Part shown: in pieces, positions 1 to 10,309 of the stretch
How the letters are laid out: each line of letters starts with the position of its first letter
Position numbering within the stretch: the stretch's first letter is position 1
Assembly: GCA_947095535.1 (NCBI GenBank)
Contig: OX352774.1
Location: 223,994,965-224,058,964 of the forward strand
Origin: Poecilobothrus nobilitatus
Taxonomy: Eukaryota; Arthropoda; Insecta; Diptera; Dolichopodidae
Direction of reading: 5' to 3'
DNA length: 64,000 bases
Made by a program: the position numbers and the translations under genes
Notes under the pieces: generated by a model
Database searches by the model: none
Told to the model about the DNA's origin: nothing
What the model saw: only the letters and a program-made list of their open reading frames with translations

Positions 1-128
1 GTGAAATTAGTACAAATGTAATTTTAAAATTTATCTGTTTTTAATTGTTTTTAGAATGAATAAAAAAAAAGAGAATTGACAATAAAGATATGCATTGTAA
101 TTTTAGTTATATTGAAATTTTTAAAAGT

Positions 129-250
129 GGGGCCTCGTTACAGTAATTTCCCCTTACGACATGTAAAGCAACGCCTGAAAAGGAAAGGCTGTGTAAATTT
201 CCTTGTTACATTTATGTGGCAGGCAAATGTACTAAAAAAAAAAAAACATG
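129..250 (+). mobile_element. SINE-A copy, tRNA head deleted
   Basis: The copy starts GGGGCCTCG, exactly like the fuller copy at 29584, then jumps to the segment reading CCCCTTACGAC. The roughly 70 bases holding the pol III A and B boxes are missing. The 3' body (CGCCTGAAAAGG, AAAGGCTGTGTAA, TTTATGTGGCAG) and an A-rich tail are kept. A perfect 9-bp target-site duplication, TTTAAAAGT, lies at 120-128 and 251-259, so this was a true target-primed insertion. A shared body, a shared first base and a duplication together make the call strong. Without its promoter boxes this copy should be inert. Confidence 0.82.
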
Positions 251-259
251 TTTAAAAGT

Positions 260-2584
260 AATTAAAAAAAATAGAAGGTTGAAAAAACAAATAAAAAAAA
301 AAACAGTATAATCAATAGGACTAGAAATAAAGATGGATACTTTATAATTTAATATTATATATTTCTATTTGTATATTTGCATTAATATAATTTTAAAATT
401 TCCGACTTCTCAAGTAAAAGTAACTTTTTACGTAAATAAATTTTTAATTTTTACGTATTGTCATCTTTTTACGGAAACTTTACATGACGTTTCTCCAATT
501 TATAGACATTTGATTTTTCGTGCAGTTTTTTTTTTTTTGATATTTTTATCATCTATTTTGGCTCTGTTCATTTTCATACCATATATTTACATTTTATTGC
601 TAGACATTTTACTCGTCTCTTTTCATTTCGTTACGTCTATTTTGTGCTAAACTTTAATACATTATGTAATATAATTTAATTTAATTTTTTTATGATGATA
701 TAAAATTAAAACAAGTATGTAAATGAAAGTTGGTACAATAATTTGGCACAATGGTAAAAATTGTTATGTATGAAACAATCAAAAAAAAAAAAAAACCCAA
801 AATAGAATTTGATTGAATTTTTTAATTACTAAAATTTACCATAACATTAACGCATAATAAATAATCTTTTAGTTAATTTTTAGATGGAAAAAATCAAATA
901 AAACCGATTTGTTCAAAATGAATTGTATGCAAATAAAATATTAAGGCAACTATTTAAAATATTGCTTAATGAAAATTCCTATATCTTTAGTAACATTACG
1001 TCTTTCTTTATTTCAAAATATTTATTAAAAGTCGAAATCTAAAAATAATTAATCATATACATAATAGTAAAAAAAACAAACAAAAATAAAAAAAATCAAA
1101 AATTGTAAAAAAAAAAAAGACTTAAATATAAATTTTTTCATAGTCATATTCAAACATAATATTCTTATTTAGGCTATTGTTAAAGTTTTAGTAGAGTTTT
1201 TAGGTATATAAAAAATCATTTAGATATAAAAATGTTGTGTTTGTTATATAAATTACTTCTTTTTATTTTCATAAAAATGTAAAATGTAAAATAAATAAAA
1301 TATTATTTTTATAAATTTAATTTTTAAACATGCATAAATGAAAAAGTTTAAATGTGCGACAACCATTTCGGAAAAAAAGAAAAAATACATAATTTAATTC
1401 GAAACAAATACAATTTATATTATTAATAAAATTTTTTTTCAATATTAAATATATATTAAATATTTTATACAAAGATTTTTTTTTTTTTAAAGATAAAATA
1501 CATAAATTATAAGTGCACATACATATATCTTAAATTTCTATTTTGATAAAATCTTTTGACATCATTTAAAATTAATAATATACAAATTTAACTAATATAT
1601 AAATAAAAATAAAAATAAAAAAAAAAAATACTTGTAATTTATTAATATATATTAATAATTTAAAAAAATAATTTTAAATTTTATTTAAAAAAAAAAAAAG
1701 AATAATGTAAATAATTAAAAAAAATTGTTTTTAGAGTCTGATTTTCTTTTAAGTTTTATAATTGTTATTAATACTTTAATTAGAGTTGTATTAATATAAT
1801 AATTGATTTTTTTTTTTTTATAATTAAATTTAATCACAGCCAAAAAGTCCGTTCTTTTTGTAATTCATTTTAAGATTAGCGTTACATTATTAAATCAGAC
1901 TTTTGAAATTAAAATATAAATTGTTAAATATATAAGTATATATGAATACATATATGTATGTATTATATTAGTTATATATTATTGAAGAAAAATGTATATA
2001 AAAGTTATATAATAAATAAAAATAAAAATTTCCCGAAATAATTGTCTTAAAAATCTTACTACAAAAAAAAAAATTTTTTTTTTTGAAGAATATTGTAGAA
2101 AGAAATTTAGGAAATTTTATTATATTTAGTTTATGAATAACTTTTTTCAATAATTAAATTCTTAAAATAATATATTCAAAAATGAAAAGTTTTAAACACG
2201 ATTTCAATATTTCCATAGTTGTTATTGTTGAACTAATTACATACTGTGTTTATTGTCTACACTGACTGACAGATCAAAATCTATATATTTTGACAATTAT
2301 CTGGCATAAATTCAAATTTTTAAAAATTCAACTACATTTACGCTGACGCACCATTATAACTCAAAACAATGATGTCCAAAGATTTGAAGTCGGTAGCCGT
2401 AACCGTGTTTGTGTTGGTGACGTTATTTTAATAAACGTCATAGTCATTAGTTACCATTTAAAAAATCATTCGTCAACTAGTCATTAATTAGTATACAAAA
2501 GAGAGCATACAAATCACACATACTATTTTACATATATTCATTAATAATTTGATATTTTTCAAATGATTTGTTATCATATTATAT
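260..2584. other. AT-rich non-coding DNA
   Basis: Homopolymer-rich sequence with many A/T runs of 8-14 bases. The only ORFs are short and made of Phe, Ile, Lys, Asn and Tyr, as chance frames in this base composition would be. An inverted pair TGACGTT / AACGTCA at 2418-2440 is the one patch of higher complexity. No gene or RNA could be supported. Confidence 0.6.
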
Positions 2585-2585
2585 A

Positions 2586-2676
2586 CAGTCGAGTAATTAA
2601 CGGTTTAGTGAAATTAATGATACCCGAAACTGAAGCCTAAAAGTCTATGCTCCTTTAAGGATTGGCAAGGAAAAAA
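2586..2676 (+). mobile_element. SINE-B 3' fragment
   Basis: The core AGTGAAATTAATGATACCCG, followed by GAAACTGAAGCCTA and GGATTGGCAAGG plus an A tail, matches the reverse complement of the body ends at 16.15-16.27 kb and 58.85-58.95 kb. The tRNA-like head is absent, so this is a 5'-truncated copy on the plus strand. A short internal segment present in the other two copies is also missing here. Confidence 0.7.
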
Positions 2677-2679
2677 AAT

Positions 2680-4488
2680 ATATATATGTATGTAGTTAAA
2701 ACTGTGATTTTGTTTGTGATAATGCTATATCGAAAACTTATCGAATATTCATATGATAACTTTTGACTGTTGTAGTTAGGGGTACCAACTGAATTAAACT
2801 CAATTAGAAATTTACTTTACTTTTATCTACTAGAACGTTTTTTTTTTTTATTGGTTGGCTTTTTATTTTATTATGTTGAAATGAAATTTTTATTTTCGTT
2901 TGTTTTTTTTTTGTTTAGGAATAATGTACATATAAACATAATAAATGTACATATAAACATTAAATATGAACATGTCTGTATAGTGTAGTTAAAATATAAG
3001 TAGATTGAATTTCAATATAAAAAAATTTACAATTTACGTTTACGAAATTATTTTTAAAAATTCTTAGAAATTAAGTTACATAATAGGTGTGTTTATTAGT
3101 CAGCTCTAGTCCTACCTAGAACAACATATATAGCAAAAAAGTACAAGTTTTGGCGTTCATTAGTTTTAGAAACGTGTTTCTTTTGTTCGAAAGTGCTCTA
3201 GTTTTATGTTCATTAAATTGTTCTAACTTGCTCTAAGTTACACTTTTCTGCTCTAGTTTTTTTCCAAATCTGTTTTGAACAACTGTTTTTTTTTTTTTTG
3301 TTTCTGTTCTAATATTATGTACATTCGGTTACAACAAAATTTTGTTTGTTTGTCAGTTGAATTTAATAAAAAATTTGAAAAAAAAAAGAAACACCTAAAA
3401 ATTTGAATACTAAACACTCAAAATTTGAACAAAAGTATTTTGCTTTTTAACAGAGTGTTTTGTTTATTTTTTTTTCCTTTTTTTTCTAAAAAATTATTTT
3501 AGTTTGTTAAAAACTACTTTAGTGTACTGATAGTTTTCGAAAAACTCTGTGTTTTCATGTACCCAGTATCAAAAATCTGAGAAAACCTCGTCTATAAATA
3601 AAAATTTTACTATTTAAAAATAAATTAAATTAAATTAAAAAAATTTTTATTTTCAATATTTCGGGAAATTGATTTTTTTTTTTTTTTTTAATAACGATTA
3701 TTATTAAAATGTTAAATAATTAAAAATTTTGTTTGTTTCGGATTTTATCAAAATGAAACTAAAATTTATTTACATAGAAAAATAAAATCATATATAAAAA
3801 TACATATATAGCTTTTAGATATAGTATTAATTAAAATACATTTATTTAAAATTAGAAAAGAAACAGAAAAAAAAAAAAAATTAAAATGGAATTTATTTAA
3901 TAAATAATTTTCCGAAAATTTTCATTTGGATGGATTATTGAATTTTTTTTTTTTTTTTTTTTTTGTTTTACAATCAAAATAAATTTTTGATTTGCAAAAA
4001 ATTCAAAAACTAATAATTCTAGTATTAATTTTTTATATATATATATATATAAGAATATAGTATTAGTAAATAATATATTCTTTTGTCTCATATTATTATA
4101 TATAATTGTATTTATTGTACAATTTTATATAGGTATATAATATAATAACTTTTTGTTTTTTTTTTTCTCTTACCCTTATTTTTGTTTAAAAATATTTCTT
4201 TTTTAAATGAAGAATGAACAATTTTTAATTTATTATATTATTTTTTTTTTATATATAATAAGTATTTATATTATAATGTATGTTCATTAGTTTTACAGTC
4301 GAAATCGGAAGTTTTTTTTTAATATTTAATATAATTTTTTTTTTTTTCTAAAGTACAAGATTTATAAAATAAATGAGAAATATTTTTTTTGAATGGATGT
4401 CTAAAATTCTTAACAAAAAAACAAAACAAAAAAAAAAGCAAAACATGTTTTTATAAAATATTCTGAAAATTTATAGTAAATATTTAAA

Positions 4489-4527
<39 letters not shown>

Positions 4528-5960
4528 TTACAAATGCAGAAAGTTTAGCTTAATATAAATTTGAACATTTTAAATTAAAAATCCTTTAAGTAATAATCTA
4601 AACTTTCAGTTGTATTATGTAATATAAACTTCCGGTTGTATATATAATAAATACTTCCGGTTATTGTTATCCAATATTTTGTTTTCTGTTTTAATTAGTT
4701 GTTAATTTTTTTAAAATCATTAGATATCATGAAATTGAATGAATTTAAATAATAAAAATAAAATTATTAACATTAAAATGATTATTTTAAATGAGAGTAT
4801 GGTAATTTTTTTATCCGATTTTGGCTGATTATTGATTATTTTTATTTCTACACATGTACTTAAACAATTTGAATTTTATTTTAAAACAAAAATTTTATTT
4901 GGTTTTTTTTTTGTTTTTCTACAAACTTTTGTAATATTTCATTTTTATAAATTCGTTTTGAAAACTACAATTTAATTTTTTTTAAATCTAAAAGGTATAG
5001 TTTTGTTTTTTTTTTTCCTTTTTTTTTTTTTTTAAATTTCTTCGATTTATTTATTTGTTTAAATCTAATTCGGTCGAAAAATTACGAATTATTATTATTT
5101 TTTTTTTTTTTATTTTGGTTTTACATAACTTTCCCTAATCCCAGTTTTTAAAATAAAAATTCCGGAACACGATTTAAATTCTTTTGGAGAAACAAAACAA
5201 CAACAATTGGTGAAACAAAAGAAAAAAAATTGTTTATGAGATATAAAAAAGAAAAGATCATTTATACAATTTAAATTTAGAATTTCATTTACTAATTAAG
5301 TATTAATTTTAGTTAATTTTTTTTTTTTTTATTAAATATTGCTATTAATTTCTACCTCTATAACTATTTTTATTATTTTCATTCTAACATATTTATTTAT
5401 TTAGAACAACAAGGTATAAATTTTCATATATATAATTTAGATAACAGCTATATAGGAAGAGAGCAGGATTATGTACTTGATTATAATAATAGTTCGGTTT
5501 TGAGCATCTTTTCTATATGATTGTAATTACACTCAAAGTTTCTATACTTATGACAAATACTTAAACGGTTAGACAATTTAAAGTTTTTTTGTTCTGTTCC
5601 AATTAATGGTGGAAATCAAGATTTAACTGTATTTTTCTTCTTTTTTTTTTCTAATTTTAATTAAAACTGAAATTTTTGTATAGAGATATTGTGAGAAAAA
5701 GATTAATTTTTTTTTTGGATACCTTTCTTGAAAATTCATGAATAAAAACTCTATTCAATAAAAATTAAGGATTTGTATCACAAAAATTAAACTGTATCAT
5801 TTTCTGGCACCAGAGAAATTAAAAACCGTGGTTTTTTGTTGCTCAATTGAGAACCATAAATAAGTAACTAATTTCAATAATAATTTATATTTAATGATCA
5901 AAACCGAATTCTATTATTTATTATATTGTTTTGATTTAAAAAATTTCTTTTTTTTTTTTT
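2680..5960. other. AT-rich non-coding DNA downstream of the gene
   Basis: A/T homopolymers and short AT microsatellites dominate. The 3' end of the minus-strand gene's transcript must lie in the right-hand part of this stretch. No coding frame other than short chance ORFs is present, and I recognised no mobile-element remnant. Confidence 0.55.
4491..4523. repeat. (AT)16 microsatellite
   Basis: An uninterrupted run of alternating A and T over 33 bases. It is the longest pure AT dinucleotide run I saw in the window and is likely length-polymorphic. Confidence 0.9.
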
Positions 5961-5973
5961 TTTAGCTCTTATT

Positions 5974-5979
5974 TTTATT
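5974..5979 (-). promoter_or_regulatory. candidate polyadenylation signal
   Basis: AATAAA on the minus strand about 60 nt past the stop codon at 6038-6040, the first hexamer seen after the stop. Another lies at 5917-5922. The composition produces many such hexamers by chance, so which one is used cannot be decided from sequence. Confidence 0.35.
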
Positions 5980-6037
5980 TTTTAAACTTAACACAATATT
6001 AATGATAATTGAAAAATATAAAATAATTAAATGAAAG

Positions 6038-8758
6038 CTAAAAAAGTGTTTCTTTTGACCATGAACTTTTACGTGATGTACTTGGTAAACTAGGATCACG
6101 TATAGGTGGATCAGATCTTTCACTTTTACTACGTACTCTACCACCAATATTACTAAATTCATTAGTATCATCACCACTTCTACTACTAACGCTATCATCA
6201 TCATCGATATCGGTTGGTATTTTCATAACAGGTAATTCTAACATCACAGAAGTACTTGTCATAGTATTATCTAATAATAATTTTCTACTATTATCAGTAA
6301 CAATATTTGTATTAATTTTATTTAAAATATCTGTTGAATTATCTTCACTTTCAACACCTTCAATAACAATACTAACATCAACAATTTGTTTTTTATTATT
6401 ATCATCATGAACAATTTTATCAACATTTGTATTTATTATTGGAGTATTAGTTGAACTGTAATTATTTCTAAAGTTGTTACTATTACCTAATAAATTACTA
6501 CTATATAACTGTTCAACAATATGATTTTTTTGTTGAATAGTTGTTGAATCAACTAAACTAATACCACAATCATAAATATTACTACTACTACTATAACTAG
6601 TGTGCAAAAATGAAGATACTGGATGTTGTGATACCTCAGATATATTAACATTTTTGCTTATAGATTTCGTTTGTTCATAATTATTTACTGATGAACAAGA
6701 TGCTAAACTATCTGAAATAGTTTTAATTTCAGATGCTGTTGTTGGCTTTGATGATAACTGAGGAATTGATACTTTAAATTTTGTTGATGAAATTTTCTGA
6801 CCTAATACTGATTGTGAATGTGGTGGGACTGACGAATCGCTTAATACAGTGCGATTTTTAACTTTAAATTTTTTATTTGTATTTCTACTACTACTAGAAC
6901 GATGTTTATTTAAATTTCTATTGACACTATTACTGTTACTATTACTGCTAATTGAACTATCATTATTATTATCATAACTAAAGCTAGGCTGTTTTTTGAT
7001 TGTAACTTGTGGTTTTTGATTTTGTTGATATTGTTGTTGATGATATTTTCTATTTGTTGGTATTTGAATACCAACTCGACTTGTTGCTGGAGAAAATACT
7101 GATGTTGTTGTTGATGTTCCAGTCAAATTAGTTGTAACTATTGTTGTTACAACTGGTACTTCTGTTGAGCATGTTTCTAATGTTGTTGTTTCATCTGTTG
7201 TTGGCAGACTGTGTGATGGATCGCTAAATTGTTGTTGGAATTGAGATCGTTTTATCGATAGTAGAGGTGTATTTCCTGGTGATAAAACTGGCTTTAGTAG
7301 TAATTCTTCCTGTTGATAATGTTGTTGTTGTGGTTGTTGGCGTTGTTCAATCATTGAAGAGGGACGTTTGTTGTTATATTGTGCGCTAGAGTAATAACTA
7401 TCAGTTGTTTTTGTTTTGATTTTCCTACCAATTCCATGTTCATGTGGTGCTAATTGCCTAGATTTGGGAACTAATAATATTTTATCGCTAGACGAAACCG
7501 AAATTGTTCGATGACTTTCCATAGAATCCCGTGCATGGGATTTTAATATAGCCCCCTTTCCAATAATTCTATTATTATTTTCAAGTCGTTTTCCATTTAA
7601 TATTTCAGGTGGGGCTGATTTTGTTGAAATTTGATGTTCATAAAAACTATTCGGATCGTAATTTTCACTTATTGATTGTTTTTGATTACTTTTTGGCAGT
7701 GTTGGCATTAAACCATTATCATCAATATATTGTATTGTTTCATTTCTATTTGGTTGAGCGTTTTCCAAACTAATTTCATCACTATCGGTACTAAATTGCT
7801 CTAAATCATCATCAGTATCTGCATAACTTTCAATAAATACAGATTCATCATCACCTAAACTAGATCGCATATCCGAATCTTGATATTCAACTGAAGACAT
7901 TTTGAAGGAACTGCATGAAGCTAAAGGAGCCCGACCAATGCCTGTCCCACCAATAGTACCAATACCACGTAAGTTCGATCGAAGAGTACGACTTACTGAA
8001 TATGTTGATGAAGGTGGTTGGGTAATGCCTGTCGTTATACAACTCCCAGTAGTATCAATCAAATTGTTGTTATTGCTCACATAGTAACTAAAACTTGTAT
8101 TGTTATTTAAACAACTTGAAGCATCAGAATATTTTCTCAATTTAAGTTCCTGCATATCATCAAATTTGTCAGTTAATGTTTTTGGTGATGGTGTTGCCGA
8201 TGTAGTTGTAATGATCGTTGGTTGTCTGAATTGATGTCTAATCATGCGCCTACTTTGATTTTCAAACTTGTCCGATGAATCGTCTTCTCCTTCGGTTGTA
8301 TTTGATTGACAAAAATCTAAACTGTGTTCTGAATCTATAGACGGTAGTTTTCGATCTTGTAAGCTCTCTGGGTCATAAAAACATACCATACTATTTTTTT
8401 GCCAGCTACTACCAGAACTATCCAGGGTTATTGAAGAAATACCAGAACCTGCCGTTGTAGTTGTATCTTGCGAGATTGTTCTTCCTTGTTTATACATTGT
8501 ACCTTTTTCAAAGTCTTTATCGCTTGCTAACGGGGATGATTTGGGAGTTGCTTGAATAACTTGAATATCTGGATAATAATAATCCCAAGTTTCTGTACTT
8601 GAACCTCGTCTAGTTCTTTTAGTTGATTCTTCTTTTTGACGTAACGCAGGAGGTAGATTATTAATTCCCAATGTCAGAGCTGAACAACGTCTTTCCAAAT
8701 ATGAACTTTCAGTACTGCAGCATGTCATAGCACTACTTCTTCTTGTATCATGATGTAC
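6038..8758 (-). CDS. coding exon 4: long low-complexity tail with ETLF terminus
   Basis: The acceptor ATTTTAG lies at 8759-8765. The exon encodes VHHDTRRSSA before the internal Met at 8728 and runs 906 residues to TAG at 6038-6040. It is rich in Ser, Thr, Asn and Gln, with a Gln block (QRQQPQQQHYQQEE), acidic patches (DDDLEQFSTDSDE, DIDDDD) and many short Ser runs. No folded domain is recognisable, so it is probably disordered and a platform for phosphorylation and binding. The final residues KETLF place Thr at -2 and Phe at 0, as in class I PDZ ligands. The uninterrupted 2.7-kb frame in this composition is strong evidence of selection. Confidence 0.9.
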   Translation of the reverse strand, partial: VHHDTRRSSAMTCCSTESSYLERRCSALTLGINNLPPALRQKEESTKRTRRGSSTETWDYYYPDIQVIQATPKSSPLASDKDFEKGTMYKQGRTISQDTTTTAGSGISSITLDSSGSSWQKNSMVCFYDPESLQDRKLPSIDSEHSLDFCQSNTTEGEDDSSDKFENQSRRMIRHQFRQPTIITTTSATPSPKTLTDKFDDMQELKLRKYSDASSCLNNNTSFSYYVSNNNNLIDTTGSCITTGITQPPSSTYSVSRTLRSNLRGIGTIGGTGIGRAPLASCSSFKMSSVEYQDSDMRSSLGDDESVFIESYADTDDDLEQFSTDSDEISLENAQPNRNETIQYIDDNGLMPTLPKSNQKQSISENYDPNSFYEHQISTKSAPPEILNGKRLENNNRIIGKGAILKSHARDSMESHRTISVSSSDKILLVPKSRQLAPHEHGIGRKIKTKTTDSYYSSAQYNNKRPSSMIEQRQQPQQQHYQQEELLLKPVLSPGNTPLLSIKRSQFQQQFSDPSHSLPTTDETTTLETCSTEVPVVTTIVTTNLTGTSTTTSVFSPATSRVGIQIPTNRKYHQQQYQQNQKPQVTIKKQPSFSYDNNNDSSISSNSNSNSVNRNLNKHRSSSSRNTNKKFKVKNRTVLSDSSVPPHSQSVLGQKISSTKFKVSIPQLSSKPTTASEIKTISDSLASCSSVNNYEQTKSISKNVNISEVSQHPVSSFLHTSYSSSSNIYDCGISLVDSTTIQQKNHIVEQLYSSNLLGNSNNFRNNYSSTNTPIINTNVDKIVHDDNNKKQIVDVSIVIEGVESEDNSTDILNKINTNIVTDNSRKLLLDNTMTSTSVMLELPVMKIPTDIDDDDSVSSRSGDDTNEFSNIGGRVRSKSERSDPPIRDPSLPSTSRKSSWSKETLF

Positions 8759-10289
8759 CTAAAATTATAGTTCAATATACTTCACATTAAAAATAAGCAA
8801 TCAAATTACTAATGACGGGACTTCCAAAAAACCTTGATTTTGTAAAAGCCTCTTCTCTGTTTGACGCAATTGATCATAATCTTCTTCCAGTTCGTCATCA
8901 GTTTCAATAAAATAATCATCCGTACCAAAACTACTTCCCATCGGATAATTACTAAGAATACGAGATGATTCTGAAGCGCTTCGTCTTCTAGCGTTAGACC
9001 CACCTGCAGATGAAATAGAAAACCGTCGTGGGGGTTCTAATAAACTACTGTACCCACCTGTTTAAAATGGAAAGAATTAAAATCATTTTTTCTATATATA
9101 AGTTTAATATAACACTTATGTAACTTACCAAAAGAAGAAAATCGAAATCCTCTATGCAATACTGGTGGGGCACTTACATTACCAACGGAAAGCATCCGCT
9201 GTCTACGAAAAAGTATGTTATCATATTCATCTGGAAATATCGATAAACCAGTAGCATCCATTGCTTCAATGATTTTTCTATCTTCTTCCTCTTGCATGCA
9301 AGCAACTGTTAAAGCTGCAGTTTTAGGATCCTATAAAAGGAATTTTTTAAATATGTAATAGAACTTTTAGAAATTGATCAAATTACCTTTAGAGCTTTTA
9401 TAGTTTCATTCGAATGACTTCGACTCTTCCATACAATTAAGAATACCATTAAACTAAAAAAACCACCTAAAGTTGCAGCTATCCTTACACCGGTCATAAC
9501 ATCATATGTTGCATAGAATTCCATTCGAACTCTTTCTCTCTCAGACATGATAGGAGATTTTGTTGCAGTGCTGTTAATTTGTGGTATTGATGATTGTGTT
9601 TTATTAATTGTAAAAGCAGTCGTTGCTGATGGTATTGTAGATGCTGATGGTGTTGTATTAGTTGTATAAATTTTTGATGTTTCTTTATGCGGCACATTAT
9701 TAATATTATTCTTAATGCTATCGCTTTTTTTTGAATTTGGTAGCGTTTGATGTGTTGGTGTATTATCGTTATGATGATGTTGCTTATTATTATTATTATT
9801 ATTATTAACATTATCGAAATCTTTTTGAATTGTGCGAGTAGTTAATTGATAACCAGTTGAACGTAATGGATCAACTAAATTTGAAGTCGTTGTTGCTGTT
9901 GTAGCTATTGTAGCTTTTGATAAAGTTGATAATTGAAGTTTTTCAGTCGTTTCAAGTTCCGAAAATGATGTTATAGATGTTGATGATAATATTGATGATG
10001 ATAATGATGGTGATGATGATATTGGTAACGATGAAGATGATGTTAACGATAACGTTGATGATGTTCGTAAAGGTGATGAAGATGAGGATGATAACGATGA
10101 AGAATATGATAATGGTGTTGTTACTGATATTGAATTTGGAACACTTATTTCAGGTTTTGGATGTGTTGATCTTTTATGTTGACGTAAAGTATAATTTAAA
10201 TTATGTTCAATAAAATTTGTTGGTGGTATCGTAATAGATGTCAGCGACGACGGATTTGACGCTACTGACCGTCGCGCAATTTTTGCCAT
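6038..10289 (-). CDS. uncharacterised single-pass membrane protein, C-terminal PDZ-ligand motif
   Basis: Four coding exons join in frame: 10289-9387, 9330-9129, 9057-8810 and 8758-6038, giving 1357 residues. Introns of 56, 71 and 51 nt all run GT to AG with good donors (GTAATT, GTAAGT, GTAATT). Residues 1-265 are Ser/Thr-rich with Asn and His runs, mucin-like and probably extracellular. One hydrophobic helix (VRIAATLGGFFSLMVFLIVW) spans about 266-287, followed by KSRS, which favours a cytoplasmic C-terminal side. Then come a compact, likely conserved region (about 290-450) and about 900 residues of low complexity ending KETLF. I do not recognise the family. The motif -T-L-F fits a class I PDZ ligand, so a scaffolded membrane protein is an inference. 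The first ATG gives no signal peptide, so the N-terminus may be incomplete. No other gene lies nearby. Confidence 0.85.
8810..9057 (-). CDS. coding exon 3: basic/Ser stretch and acidic tract
   Basis: The acceptor AAACAG at 9058-9063 supplies GT to complete the split Gly codon left by exon 2. The exon reads 82 further codons to TCA TTA before the donor GTAATT at 8809, leaving phase 0. It encodes SSLLEPPRRFSISS, an RRRSASESS basic/Ser patch that could be phosphorylated, and a strongly acidic helix-like stretch (ETDDELEEDYDQLRQTEKR). The donor is slightly ambiguous because GTCCCG and GTCATT lie a few bases earlier, but only the chosen site keeps the frame into exon 4. Confidence 0.8.
9129..9330 (-). 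CDS. coding exon 2: juxtamembrane cytoplasmic segment
   Basis: The acceptor TTTTATAG at 9331-9338 and donor G|GTAAGT at 9128 bound a 202-nt exon entering in phase 0 and leaving in phase 1 (residues 302-369). It encodes a dense, non-repetitive acidic segment (QEEEDRKIIEAMDATG) followed by FPDEYDNILFRRQRML and a VSAPPVLHRG stretch. Together with the end of exon 1 this is the part most likely to be conserved and the best query for homologues. Confidence 0.85.
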
Positions 10290-10306
10290 TGCTATGGAAA
10301 CATTTC
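9387..10306 (-). CDS. coding exon 1: Ser/Thr-rich ectodomain and membrane helix
   Basis: The coding part runs from the ATG at 10289 to an AAG codon at 9387, phase 0, donor AAG|GTAATT. An acceptor TTTTAACAG lies just before 10306, so the exon probably begins there. Its first 17 bases are open in the same frame, so either they are 5'UTR or an upstream exon extends the protein. A tiny upstream ATG (ATG TTT CCA TAG) overlaps in another frame. Contents: long Ser runs around residues 62-110, a run of seven Asn, a His-rich patch, then the membrane helix preceded by ERERVRMEFYATYDVMTG, which looks non-random and likely conserved. Confidence 0.83.
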
Positions 10307-10309
10307 CTG

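Noticed and set aside
369..650. 93-codon ORF, Phe/Leu/Ile-rich, membrane-like
   Set aside because: Hydrophobicity is what T-rich DNA encodes by default; no splice context or recognisable motif.
5962..6204. Minus-strand ORF of 80 codons at the gene's 3' end
   Set aside because: Alternative frame overlapping the last exon; Val/Ile-rich from shifted Ser/Asp codons, with no splice support.
7902..8084. Plus-strand ORF of 60 codons opposite the gene
   Set aside because: It is the antisense shadow of coding exon 4; its sequence follows from the minus-strand codons.
9494..9811. Minus-strand ORF of 105 codons rich in Ile, His and Gln
   Set aside because: Shifted frame of exon 1's Asn/Thr/Ser triplet repeats; the exon 1 frame splices correctly and this one does not.
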